A program made the position numbers and the translations under genes. A stretch of 64,000 bases of DNA from Oscillospiraceae bacterium. GTDB taxonomy: Bacteria; Bacillota; Clostridia; Oscillospirales; Oscillospiraceae. The stretch spans positions 1-64,000 of the forward strand of contig CAJTFN010000020.1 of NCBI GenBank assembly GCA_910575815.1. The letters are read 5' to 3'. The notes under the pieces were generated by a model. The model was not told the origin of the DNA, made no database searches, and saw only the letters and a list, made by a program, of their open reading frames with translations. Shown in pieces: positions 6,933 to 15,201 of the stretch; positions within the stretch are counted from its first letter, which is position 1; every line of letters starts with the position of its first letter.

Positions 6933-8606
6933 TCAATCCTGCCAAATTCTCATACTGCTGGCCACAGCGTCAGGTGTAACGAGTTCCACAACGACACCCA
7001 TGCCATCTCTGAAATTCTCATATCTCATACGATACACATCGGTGTAATCAGCAGGTTCCCACCCTTCTTCGGTGGGAGTTCCGAGAACGACCAACAGACC
7101 TTCTCTATTTTTATCCAGTGTCTCTGCGTTAATGACGCATTTGCTGGGGCCAAGATCAATGTTGGTGACCACTCCATCGGCATCAAAGTTGAAAGTTATA
7201 CCATCATAGGTGCAGTAATTGACCCCTGCACCCGCTTCATATTCTAATGGCGTCCCCCAATCATTCATGATGGCTTCTACAGAGGTTCCAAGGAGGCTGC
7301 ATATAGAATCAAACCCATAGGTTCCACCAGCCGGTGCTGTCACATTGTTATCAGTATCGGTACCGTTTGGTCCAGTTATACTTCCAGTACCATCACCGGG
7401 CCTGATAACATAGGAAAGTACGACCTTACCGCCACCATCATTGATATTGAGAACCAAGGATTTATCTGATTCCATTACGCTGGTTGGAACCATGAATACA
7501 AGTGCTCCATCCATGGGGGCCGTTAATGGATTGATGTCTACCACATCGCCTACTGTAGTATGGTGTTCAAATTCATATGCTTCATCGAAGACGAGGGTGT
7601 TCCACGCAGTAAGTAGACTCCCTTTCTCTGTACCAATGTTCTTCACTGTAACATCGGCCCACAGGAAAACATTACCCTCGTCAGGGTAGATATAGCCTCC
7701 CAACAGCGTGTTCTCAAGTTTATCCGTAAAGGCAGCATAGTTGAGTGTCACTTCAATATTCCCATACTCGTTATCATAGGACTGTGTTTCATCAATCGTT
7801 ATTGGGTCTGACAGGAAGTCGAGATCACCCTGGGAATCCACTCCCTTTGATGAAGAATCTCCACCAGATGCTGAATCACCATAGATGGTTTCAAGGAGGC
7901 CCCAGAAGACGAGATTGCTTTGCGGAGTACCATCAACTTCACAGGCGTTATACTGGAATGATCCTTCCTTCTCATCTACGATAATAAACTGTACGGCAAG
8001 CTCCGCTTCTTCACCAGAATAGAGCGCCCCACCTTTAACATTGACGAATCGAACATTGTCATCTGACAGGCCCGACTCCCATTTGGGATCACTCAGGAAA
8101 CCATCAAATGCCTCACCTACAGTCATCTGCGGGTATCCGTCGAGTGTGCCACTTTTGACTAGTTGAACATACTTATCGCCTGTCCCGCCTGATGATAAAG
8201 TGGAAAATCCGACTACGACTAACAAGATTACAGCAACTACCAATTCAATGATCTTGGACAGGCCCAAGGGATGTTTGGCTCCAATGGCCGATAAGATGAT
8301 GCCGATTGCTACTCCAGCGACAAGGATAGCTGGGCTAATGGGAAGATGCAAGAACAGTAGTAGCAACGCCCCCCACATAAGGACACGGCCAATGATTGCA
8401 ACTTTACGCAGACCGCTTGCTTTGGGGGTACGTTTGGTGTTCTCTGCAATCGGCGGGACCTCTGCATCGGCCTGTTGCGGCTCGACAATGGGTGTGGCGG
8501 TATTCATGGGCTGTTGATCGTCATCCGTATGTACGGCCTTCGTACCGCACTTGGGGCAGAAGGCCGCTCCCTCAACCATTTGCGCACCGCACTTGTGACA
8601 GAACAT
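6933..8606 (-). CDS. zinc-ribbon, membrane-anchored protein with extracellular domains (557 aa)
   Basis: The N-terminus MFCHKCGAQMVEGAAFCPKC is a zinc ribbon as in many Bacillota membrane proteins. A Pro/Gln-rich linker follows, then at least two hydrophobic segments at about residues 70-145 (MWGALLLLFLHLPISPAILV and IIELVVAVILLVVVGF). The rest, from TLSSGGTGDKYV, is a large, acidic, beta-rich extracytoplasmic region that includes a DUF4352-like Ig stretch (NIEVTLNYAAFTDKLEN). GGAGG precedes the ATG at 8606. Probably an envelope or sensing protein; the exact role is unknown. Confidence 0.65.
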   Translation of the reverse strand: MFCHKCGAQMVEGAAFCPKCGTKAVHTDDDQQPMNTATPIVEPQQADAEVPPIAENTKRTPKASGLRKVAIIGRVLMWGALLLLFLHLPISPAILVAGVAIGIILSAIGAKHPLGLSKIIELVVAVILLVVVGFSTLSSGGTGDKYVQLVKSGTLDGYPQMTVGEAFDGFLSDPKWESGLSDDNVRFVNVKGGALYSGEEAELAVQFIIVDEKEGSFQYNACEVDGTPQSNLVFWGLLETIYGDSASGGDSSSKGVDSQGDLDFLSDPITIDETQSYDNEYGNIEVTLNYAAFTDKLENTLLGGYIYPDEGNVFLWADVTVKNIGTEKGSLLTAWNTLVFDEAYEFEHHTTVGDVVDINPLTAPMDGALVFMVPTSVMESDKSLVLNINDGGGKVVLSYVIRPGDGTGSITGPNGTDTDNNVTAPAGGTYGFDSICSLLGTSVEAIMNDWGTPLEYEAGAGVNYCTYDGITFNFDADGVVTNIDLGPSKCVINAETLDKNREGLLVVLGTPTEEGWEPADYTDVYRMRYENFRDGMGVVVELVTPDAVASSMRIWQD

Positions 8607-8640
8607 TTCTATTTTCCTCCTAATTGTTGTTGAGTGTACT

Positions 8641-9009
8641 TCATTCGGGTTCCTCTTCATCCCGACGTTTTCGCAGCATACCTTCTATGAACTTCACTGT
8701 GTACCCGGCAGCTCTGGCGATCTTGGCACGTTCCCGCCGGTCTGTGGTCTGTTTGGCTAAGTCAGCAACAAACTCTGGACGGTACAGCCGCATGGGACAG
8801 TCGATCTTGTCACCACGGAAATACTTGAACAGCTTGAGCATACCATCACGGCCGATCAGCTCATAGAGTTCCAGGTATATATCATTCAGAGCCTCGCCCT
8901 CATTGCCGTCAACACCAAAGGCGTTATAGACATCTTCTTCATTGAGGTTATCCAGATCAATGTCAATCAAAGTCCCATCCTCCTTTCCCGGCAAGAGTAT
9001 ACTGTTCAT
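8641..9009 (-). CDS. Mor-like transcription regulator (122 aa)
   Basis: The C-terminal two thirds (LYELIGRDGMLKLFKYFRGD, then RLYRPEFVADLAKQTTDRRE and a final helix KIARAAGYTVKFIEGMLRKR) match the pattern of Mor/C-type activators: a dimerising helical part followed by a helix-turn-helix. Such proteins are common on Clostridia elements. The acidic N-terminus (IDIDLDNLNEEDVYNAFG) is variable. It may activate the leftward gene run, but no binding site could be assigned. Confidence 0.6.
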   Translation of the reverse strand: MNSILLPGKEDGTLIDIDLDNLNEEDVYNAFGVDGNEGEALNDIYLELYELIGRDGMLKLFKYFRGDKIDCPMRLYRPEFVADLAKQTTDRRERAKIARAAGYTVKFIEGMLRKRRDEEEPE

Positions 9010-9187
9010 AGTTTATCATCGTCCGCTGCCTAAAATCCAGTCGTCAAAAGGTGCTATTGAAGTGTAGTTAAAAGGTTCCTGCTGTGTTTTCAAAATCGAA
9101 TATTCGCTTTTAGAACAAGCTGATTCCACTGAGCTGCGAGCTCATCCCCGTGCCGCCGAGATGAGAATATATAGCTACGGCTACCGC

Positions 9188-9718
9188 TCATCCGACTTTA
9201 CCCTCAGTGACTTCGAGCGTGATTGGGTTGAGAATGATAATCCTTCTGCCGAGCTTCCGGGCATATCGAATAGTTGCCGCAGTACCACCCCGTCGCTCCC
9301 CATTGTAGACAGCCAACAGTGTCCCAGCAGCCCCCACTAGCCGATGGTTCCGGTCGAGCATACACCCATCGTAATACTCACGGCTCACATACTCTATCGA
9401 ATCAGCTTGCTTCAAGATCAAGTGATACCGCTCCTGTGCTGAATCACTCCACTTGTCTGCCTGTCCTTCATGGGGCAGGAGCATGTGGAGCCTCAGCGCA
9501 GGATTCCTTTTTCTCAGCCTCAGGACAATCAACGCCGCCCAGCAGTCTACTCCATCTGCGCCGCCACTGTAGAAATCTGTTATCCCAGCCTCAGCCAGCT
9601 TTGTGATCTGCTCCATCAGCACGGCCTTCAATGCCACGCATCGACTGTCAGCTTCGTTATACTTCCACAGGAGCTTGTGTGGACGATGGCCCGTGAAGGC
9701 ACAGGAACTATCCAACAT
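9188..9718 (-). CDS. SLOG/DUF1273-family protein (176 aa)
   Basis: Opens with CAFTGHRPHKLLWKYNE and carries SGGADGVDCWAA, the nucleotide-binding glycine loop of the SLOG superfamily (YpsA and LOG-like Rossmann proteins). The later stretch YNGERRGGTAATIRYARKLG also fits. In bacterial conflict systems SLOG proteins are proposed to bind nucleotide signals; the role on this element is unknown. It is transcribed divergently from the XRE gene. Confidence 0.85.
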   Translation of the reverse strand: MLDSSCAFTGHRPHKLLWKYNEADSRCVALKAVLMEQITKLAEAGITDFYSGGADGVDCWAALIVLRLRKRNPALRLHMLLPHEGQADKWSDSAQERYHLILKQADSIEYVSREYYDGCMLDRNHRLVGAAGTLLAVYNGERRGGTAATIRYARKLGRRIIILNPITLEVTEGKVG

Positions 9719-9761
9719 AGGACTTCACCTCCGCAAAGAGTTACGCCTAATTATACTCTAT

Positions 9762-9807
9762 ACGTCGAGTTCTGTCCATAGCGTTCTGGATTTAACACGT
9801 CTAGTTC
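9762..9807. promoter_or_regulatory. direct repeats in the SLOG/XRE divergent region, candidate operator
   Basis: ACGTCGAGTTC at 9762-9772 and ACGTCTAGTTC at 9797-9807 agree at 10 of 11 positions, centre to centre 35 bp apart, between divergent genes one of which encodes an XRE regulator. Binding by that regulator is an inference. Confidence 0.45.
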
Positions 9808-9848
9808 GCTCATAATATGGATGAAACATCGACGTAGGAGGGATAGCA

Positions 9849-10169
9849 GTGGACTTCAAGCAGGGAGGACAGGCCATACAGCGTATCCGTAAGGAGCGGG
9901 GCATGACCCAGGAGCAGCTTGCGGAGATGACGGACGTTGCCTCCAACTCGATCTCACGGATTGAACGTGGATTACTGATACCTGCCCTGCCTACCTTGAT
10001 CGACATTTGTAATGCCCTTGGGACTGGTGCTGACTCCATCTTGGCGGCATACATCGCGGCAGACACGCCTATTCGATGGACACCCCTGGCGGAGAAGCTG
10101 GGAGGGCTGGATTTGGAGAGGCAGCACAAGATTGAAGCTATCCTTGATTGCCTCATTGAGACAATTTAG
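9849..10169 (+). CDS. XRE-family transcriptional regulator (106 aa)
   Basis: GTG start with GTAGGAGG upstream. Helix-turn-helix at residues about 8-60 (IRKERGMTQEQLAEMTDVAS and SISRIERGLLIPALPTLIDI), followed by a short helical tail (LAEKLGGLDLERQHKIEAIL). It is the only rightward gene in the left 18 kb and ends at a strong terminator, a layout typical of an element repressor controlling the opposing operon. Confidence 0.9.
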   Translation: MDFKQGGQAIQRIRKERGMTQEQLAEMTDVASNSISRIERGLLIPALPTLIDICNALGTGADSILAAYIAADTPIRWTPLAEKLGGLDLERQHKIEAILDCLIETI

Positions 10170-10194
10170 CATTAGAATGGTGTCTGAGCATAAT

Positions 10195-10231
10195 GAAAAA
10201 CAGGGAGCGTAAATACGCGCCCCCTGTTTCT
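10195..10231. terminator. bidirectional terminator between XRE gene and defence operon
   Basis: AAACAGGGaGCG pairs with GCgCCCCTGTTT, followed by CTTTTTTT on the plus strand and preceded by A-rich sequence. It serves the rightward XRE gene and the leftward DUF2971 gene. Confidence 0.8.
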
Positions 10232-10235
10232 TTTT

Positions 10236-11336
10236 TTATGATATTTTTTCAGGATACAACCTATACTCTGAATCGTCCTGTCGAATCTGCATTTTATAGA
10301 CAGGAATATTTTTGTCAACAGCAATATGGCGAAGAATTTTCTCGTAAATTGGACTGATTTTTCGTCCAAGATATACTGCTGTAGGCTTCTTTTTTGCCCA
10401 GGAGAACTCTTGTTGATTAAAATCAGAAGAATTGCAATTACAAGTCAATCTCCATTCACGCTCATGCCCCCATGCACTGGCCTTATGTACTAATACTTTG
10501 GTTGGCATAAACAAATCTGGGCAAGGCACGATATTTTGTAGATAACTATAGAATGAAGTCGCATTTTTGTCTGCTAATATCTTAAAAATAGCTCTTTGTT
10601 GAAAAAGCCATGTAGCGTATCTTGTCGCGTTGAAACAGGTATCACCATATATTACTGGTGCTAACAGGCAACTTTTATAAGAAGGGCATAGATTTCCTGT
10701 TAAACATGAATTGCATATTGTGTAGCCGCCATTGCGGAAGTCATAAGACAACGCAAATCCACGCCCCGAATCGGCATAATAGCCCCACATCGCTGCGGAT
10801 TCTATTGCTTCTGAAAAACAGGCAAATTTAATCGTTTTTTGAACTATTTCATGAACTGCAATATCGTTTGCATCTATCTGTTCTACAAAGAAATCATATA
10901 ATTGGTTCAGCGATGTACTCATGGTCGATTCGTCCATTTGGGCTATATTTTTGCGAAGTGCCTCAAGCATTTCGGATGACAGTAGATTTTGAATGTGAAC
11001 AGGCACTTCCGCCCCTTCACCAATGTCCCAAAAAGCTGTTCTAAATTGATCGTTTTCTAAAAATGATTTGAGTTCCGATTTAATATTCTCTTTGTTAAAA
11101 TGAAGCAGTGCATCAAAATCATCGTTCATCTTGTACCCAGGAGAAAACCACAACTGGTCTTGGTCAAAGGCGGAAATACTTCTTTCATCACACCGGCGGA
11201 AACGATATAATCTCTCTGGTGTTTCAACTTGAAGAAAATCAGTGAGTGGTTGATAACATTTGAACATTTCCTCCGGCGATAAGGTCGCAGGAACAACAAT
11301 ACCATGTATCATCTCGCTATATGTTTGCATATCCAT
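10236..11336 (-). CDS. DUF2971 protein at the end of the type I RM operon (366 aa)
   Basis: Features of DUF2971: an N-terminal LYRFRRCDERSISAFDQDQL (conserved 'lyRy' strand), LWFSPGYKMNDDFDALL, the central AAMWGYYADSGRGFALSYDF and a late GHEREWRLTCN. DUF2971 proteins are frequent in bacterial defence islands but their activity is not established. The gene is visibly A+T-rich, unlike the host core genes. It lies 60 bp after the AbiTii-like gene and is probably the last cistron of the operon. Confidence 0.8.
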   Translation of the reverse strand: MDMQTYSEMIHGIVVPATLSPEEMFKCYQPLTDFLQVETPERLYRFRRCDERSISAFDQDQLWFSPGYKMNDDFDALLHFNKENIKSELKSFLENDQFRTAFWDIGEGAEVPVHIQNLLSSEMLEALRKNIAQMDESTMSTSLNQLYDFFVEQIDANDIAVHEIVQKTIKFACFSEAIESAAMWGYYADSGRGFALSYDFRNGGYTICNSCLTGNLCPSYKSCLLAPVIYGDTCFNATRYATWLFQQRAIFKILADKNATSFYSYLQNIVPCPDLFMPTKVLVHKASAWGHEREWRLTCNCNSSDFNQQEFSWAKKKPTAVYLGRKISPIYEKILRHIAVDKNIPVYKMQIRQDDSEYRLYPEKIS

Positions 11337-11396
11337 ATTTTTGATTTCAGATCCTTTTCAAAAATCCTTTTTGTGTTCAATCTGCTGTATTTGGCA

Positions 11397-12287
11397 TCAT
11401 AGTGTCTGCAAGTATTGTACGACCAGTGCGGCCGTAACATTTGCACCCCCAGCCACCAAGAAATCTCGCAAGCCAGACAGTGCGGCATGGATAATTCCAG
11501 GTTTCTTTTGAGCCGCAATTTTAGTCTCAGCTTCGGAAATCAGTTCCATTGCACTTTCTCGATCTTCATCAGAAAGTTGTTCCTGTTCAATGGAATCCCT
11601 AACTTTTTTCATTAAGTCAGAAGCCTGCCCATAGTTAAAGGCAATAGAGTTATGGTCCCCTGACACTACTTGGGACTGGCTGACATCTCCATTCACAACT
11701 GTGCCATAGTAATTATTGATTTGCTGTGGTATTTCTCTTGCCATATTTGTTTCCTCCTGACTGAATCGCATATCTTCTCCCAAAATTCCTGTAGCTTCTA
11801 ATTTGATGGTCCACTCCAGCAAGCAATTTTTTACTTGTTCCATTATGCTTTTAAGATAATGGGCACTAACAGAAAGAACAATTTGCATTGCAACTGGCAT
11901 ATTGGAGTTTGTCACTATCCAATTTACTGCTTCTGCGGGTAATTGCATCTGGAAAGCCCCTGATGACCTATTACTTAATTCAATAATTTCAGATATTGGC
12001 ATAGAGAGTGTGTTTGAACAAAAAAATTGTTCTGTTTTGCTGTTTGGAAGTTGAACAGGAATCCAACCATTATAAGGATTTCTGGCCTTTAAACTACCCT
12101 TAACAGTGCGATATTGGGGTGGGCGTAGATGATTCCCATCATACCCATTAAGTTCAGACATAATCCATAAATCAAACTCTGCCAATTTCAGCTTTGCAGC
12201 AATCAAATGTGCCTTTCGTAAGGAGTTCAAAATATCGCAGTCAGGTTTTAATACCTCCTGCTGCAAATCTAACACTAAACTGCTCAT
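11397..12287 (-). CDS. AbiTii-like abortive infection protein (296 aa)
   Basis: The N-terminal domain (SLVLDLQQEVLKPDCDILNS, then LRKAHLIAAKLKLAEFDLWI and MSELNGYD) matches the AbiTii signature, in which an 'LRKA..lA.kL.l.e...Wi..ELnGY' pattern is diagnostic. A linker of low complexity (NNYYGTVVNGDVSQSQVVSG) leads to a C-terminal pair of helices (SDEDRESAMELISEAETKIA) and a hydrophobic end (LVAGGANVTAALVVQYL), perhaps membrane-touching. GAGGTGAAGTG precedes the ATG. It starts about 10 bp after hsdS, so a back-up suicide arm of the RM locus is plausible. Confidence 0.75.
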   Translation of the reverse strand: MSSLVLDLQQEVLKPDCDILNSLRKAHLIAAKLKLAEFDLWIMSELNGYDGNHLRPPQYRTVKGSLKARNPYNGWIPVQLPNSKTEQFFCSNTLSMPISEIIELSNRSSGAFQMQLPAEAVNWIVTNSNMPVAMQIVLSVSAHYLKSIMEQVKNCLLEWTIKLEATGILGEDMRFSQEETNMAREIPQQINNYYGTVVNGDVSQSQVVSGDHNSIAFNYGQASDLMKKVRDSIEQEQLSDEDRESAMELISEAETKIAAQKKPGIIHAALSGLRDFLVAGGANVTAALVVQYLQTL

Positions 12288-12296
12288 CACTTCACC

Positions 12297-13547
12297 TCAG
12301 TTCACCCGGGCCTGTCCATTCATCAGCATGGGCAGGAGCCAGTCACGGAGTTTTGTTAGTTCCTGATTCTCTAATCGTACTTGTTTCAGCTTATCCATAA
12401 TTGGACGGTATCGTTCTGAAAATGTTGAAAGTAACGAATCTGTATTAGGTACAGCAAATTGATACATCAAACTAACATCTGGCTGAATCCGTTTTCTGCT
12501 TCCAGTTGATGAAATTGCCTTTGAAACCATATGGCGATAAAATCCATCTGAATTTACAAGTGCAAAACAAAAAGGTCGGAGATAATCATTGTGGGGGATA
12601 TAAACCATAAACTCAGTGGAACATATCGTATTTTCGGAAATGCAAAACGGGTCCCAGACACGTTTGAATTGAGGATTTAGCTTTGAAACAAGGATTGAAT
12701 TTTTGCGTACCCGATATTTCCCACTTTGAATAGTGTCCGCTTGCTCAAAAGCTGGATAGAAATTATCATCATAGGCAGGTATGCTATAGTGTTCCATTAT
12801 TTCGGTTCCCAAGGTTGCTGGATTCACTGATGAGTTTTCAACCGAAATAAAATCACTTAAAGCGACACACCTCCACCCCTTCGGAATCTCCCGTTTCAAC
12901 TGCTCATTCCAGACCATCTCGCCGCCGGAGGTGCGGTAGGGCCTGCCGTTCCCGTCTGGGAAATCGAACTGCAAAAACCAGTAGTCGTAGAGGGTTTTTG
13001 CCATGGATTCCAGTTCGGAACAAATTCTCTTGTTGATTTCTATTTTACTGTCGATAGATTTCAGGACGTTTACAATATCATCCTGTATCGGGCGCGAAGG
13101 TACAGGAATTATGACTTCTTCAAATAAGCTCTTGCTCAAAATGGGTGTTCTTGTGACCGAAGCAATCGAAAACAAATAGTCCTTTTTTCTTAGAAGCCAA
13201 TAATATATATAGTACGGATTATACTCAGACTTAAAATCAGTTATAGAGTTTATTTGCTGATTAGTTGCACATTTTTCGCAACAAATAGCAACATTGCCCA
13301 TGTCCCAGCCAATACAACCAACCAATACGCTTGTCCCTTCAAGGGAATTGGTTTTTATACTTTCAAGTCCCAAATCCGTAATGTGCTTTTCGGATGTTTG
13401 GATATTATAGCCGTCATGAAGTTCTACAGGGGTAATGAACATATATCCATCACCGTAATATTCTCTGCACTGTGTTGAAGGCGTTTTTCCCGTAATAACT
13501 CTTCCTATTTTTTTGATAGGTGTATTTATATACTTAACTTTACTCAT
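12297..13547 (-). CDS. hsdS: type I restriction-modification specificity subunit HsdS
   Basis: Two target-recognition domains at about residues 5-145 and 215-370, joined by the central conserved region (PSRPIQDDIVNVLKSIDSKI, SELESMAKTLYDYWFLQFDF) and closed by a second helical repeat (ENQELTKLRDWLLPMLMNGQ). HsdS sets the bipartite DNA target for the HsdM/HsdR complex. The central region is GC-rich and both recognition domains are A+T-rich, a mosaic expected from domain exchange. It overlaps hsdM by 8 bases. Confidence 0.93.
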   Translation of the reverse strand: MSKVKYINTPIKKIGRVITGKTPSTQCREYYGDGYMFITPVELHDGYNIQTSEKHITDLGLESIKTNSLEGTSVLVGCIGWDMGNVAICCEKCATNQQINSITDFKSEYNPYYIYYWLLRKKDYLFSIASVTRTPILSKSLFEEVIIPVPSRPIQDDIVNVLKSIDSKIEINKRICSELESMAKTLYDYWFLQFDFPDGNGRPYRTSGGEMVWNEQLKREIPKGWRCVALSDFISVENSSVNPATLGTEIMEHYSIPAYDDNFYPAFEQADTIQSGKYRVRKNSILVSKLNPQFKRVWDPFCISENTICSTEFMVYIPHNDYLRPFCFALVNSDGFYRHMVSKAISSTGSRKRIQPDVSLMYQFAVPNTDSLLSTFSERYRPIMDKLKQVRLENQELTKLRDWLLPMLMNGQARVN

Positions 13548-15201
13548 ACTTCACTCGCCCCAACTGTTTCTTGATTTCGTCTTCCAGTTGACGGCTCCCT
13601 AAAAACAATGCGTTCAGCCGCATAGCAAAACCGTTCATTTTTTGATTAAATTCCTCCTGTGTCAGCTCCACATATTCAATCTTCACCTCAAAATACTGAC
13701 CCGCAGAGAAAGATAACTTCTTTTGTTCAATGTCCTCATAACTGACCGCCGCGCAGAAATCATCTACTGGTTGTCCGGCGTTGAAGGTGTCAACGATAAG
13801 GGCCATATCCTCCTCGCTGAGTACAGTTTTCTGATTTTTACCGTCTACCTTTTCCTTCGTTCCCAGCTTGGAGGCATCCATCAAAATCACTTTGCCGTCC
13901 TTATTCTCCTTATCCAGAAAGAGTACGGAGACATTGGTACCGGTGTTAGCAAATACGTTAGAAGGCATAGAAACCACGCCCCGGAGCATACGTTGACGCA
14001 CTAAATGCTCCCGAACTTTTTTCTGGATTCCAGAACCGGCGGTCAAAAACCCTGTGGGAACAACAACAGCGGCTTTTGCCGTATCATCCATGGAGTAAAT
14101 AATGTGCTGCAAGAACATCAGGTATATATCCATGCTGCTCTTTTTCTTTTGAGGGATCTTCGGTACACCAGCAAAGAACCGTTCTTTGTGGTTCTCTCCT
14201 GCCAGCGTCTCCCGATTATCGCTGAAATCCATGTTGAACGGCGGATTACTGACGATATAGTTGAATTTGGCTAATCCGTTTTTCCGGGCGTTCAGGTGCC
14301 GGGGAGCGATCAAAGTATCATCATGTACCACGTTGCCCAAGGAGTGGACAAGGTTATTCAGAATCAGATTCAGGCGCAGAAACTCGTTGGATTTGGCAGA
14401 GATATCCTGGGTATAGATGGTACAATTCTTCTCGCCGATCTGGTGGGCTAGAGCCAGTACCAGCGTACCGGAACCGGCGGCTGGGTCATACACCGTTACA
14501 TTGCTGACCTCACTCTGTACCATAATTCTTGCTATGATGGTAGCGATGGTATGGGGTGTATAGTATTCAGCATACTTGCCGGAATCCTTGTTATAGTCGT
14601 TGATAAGATACTCAAAGATTTGTGCAAAGAAGTCATATTTCTGCTCAAACACCTCGGCAAAGTTAAACTCTACCAGCTTATTGATGATGGCACGACAGAA
14701 CAGGGGCTTTTTTGCGCTCTCAATGACATACTGGGAGATAGGCTCAAACAGCTTTATTTTTTCCTCGCCGCCAGTCTGAACGGAGAAAATATCCAGATTA
14801 AAGTTAGCAATGTCCACCAATGTATCATCAAAAAGTTCATGGAATGGATAGGAGGAACCATCTGCTTTGCGCATGGTATCGTCATTCTGGTGATTGAATA
14901 GGTAGGAGATATAGTGCGTCCTTTTCAGCTTGGCCGTATCGCCACCCAGCATCATCAAAAGCATCTCATACTGATCGTCGGGCATTGCGTTAAGGGCTTC
15001 CTCAATATGATCTGCTCTTGCTAAGGAAGGCTCTGCCCTCTGTGCCTCATAGATGAATTTGTCGCTGAGATACTTATACAGGAATACCTGTGTGATGATC
15101 TTGTATTCTCCGGGAGAACCACCTAGGCCAAAATTGGCACAAATGGTTTTCAAATCATCGATCATCCTTTTGGTTCGGATGGTAATTGATTCGGTTTGCA
15201 T
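13540..15201 (-). CDS. hsdM: type I restriction-modification DNA methyltransferase HsdM
   Basis: N6-adenine methyltransferase subunit. An N-terminal helical domain is followed by the SAM motif DPAAGSGTLVLALAHQ at about residue 240 and the catalytic NPPF (VSNPPFNMDFSDNRETLAG) at about 320. The start is taken at 15201, where the stop of hsdR overlaps it as TAATG, the classic arrangement for translational coupling; an ATG 12 bases further upstream (15213) is an alternative with a poorly spaced ribosome site. Confidence 0.95.
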   Translation of the reverse strand: MQTESITIRTKRMIDDLKTICANFGLGGSPGEYKIITQVFLYKYLSDKFIYEAQRAEPSLARADHIEEALNAMPDDQYEMLLMMLGGDTAKLKRTHYISYLFNHQNDDTMRKADGSSYPFHELFDDTLVDIANFNLDIFSVQTGGEEKIKLFEPISQYVIESAKKPLFCRAIINKLVEFNFAEVFEQKYDFFAQIFEYLINDYNKDSGKYAEYYTPHTIATIIARIMVQSEVSNVTVYDPAAGSGTLVLALAHQIGEKNCTIYTQDISAKSNEFLRLNLILNNLVHSLGNVVHDDTLIAPRHLNARKNGLAKFNYIVSNPPFNMDFSDNRETLAGENHKERFFAGVPKIPQKKKSSMDIYLMFLQHIIYSMDDTAKAAVVVPTGFLTAGSGIQKKVREHLVRQRMLRGVVSMPSNVFANTGTNVSVLFLDKENKDGKVILMDASKLGTKEKVDGKNQKTVLSEEDMALIVDTFNAGQPVDDFCAAVSYEDIEQKKLSFSAGQYFEVKIEYVELTQEEFNQKMNGFAMRLNALFLGSRQLEDEIKKQLGRVKYE

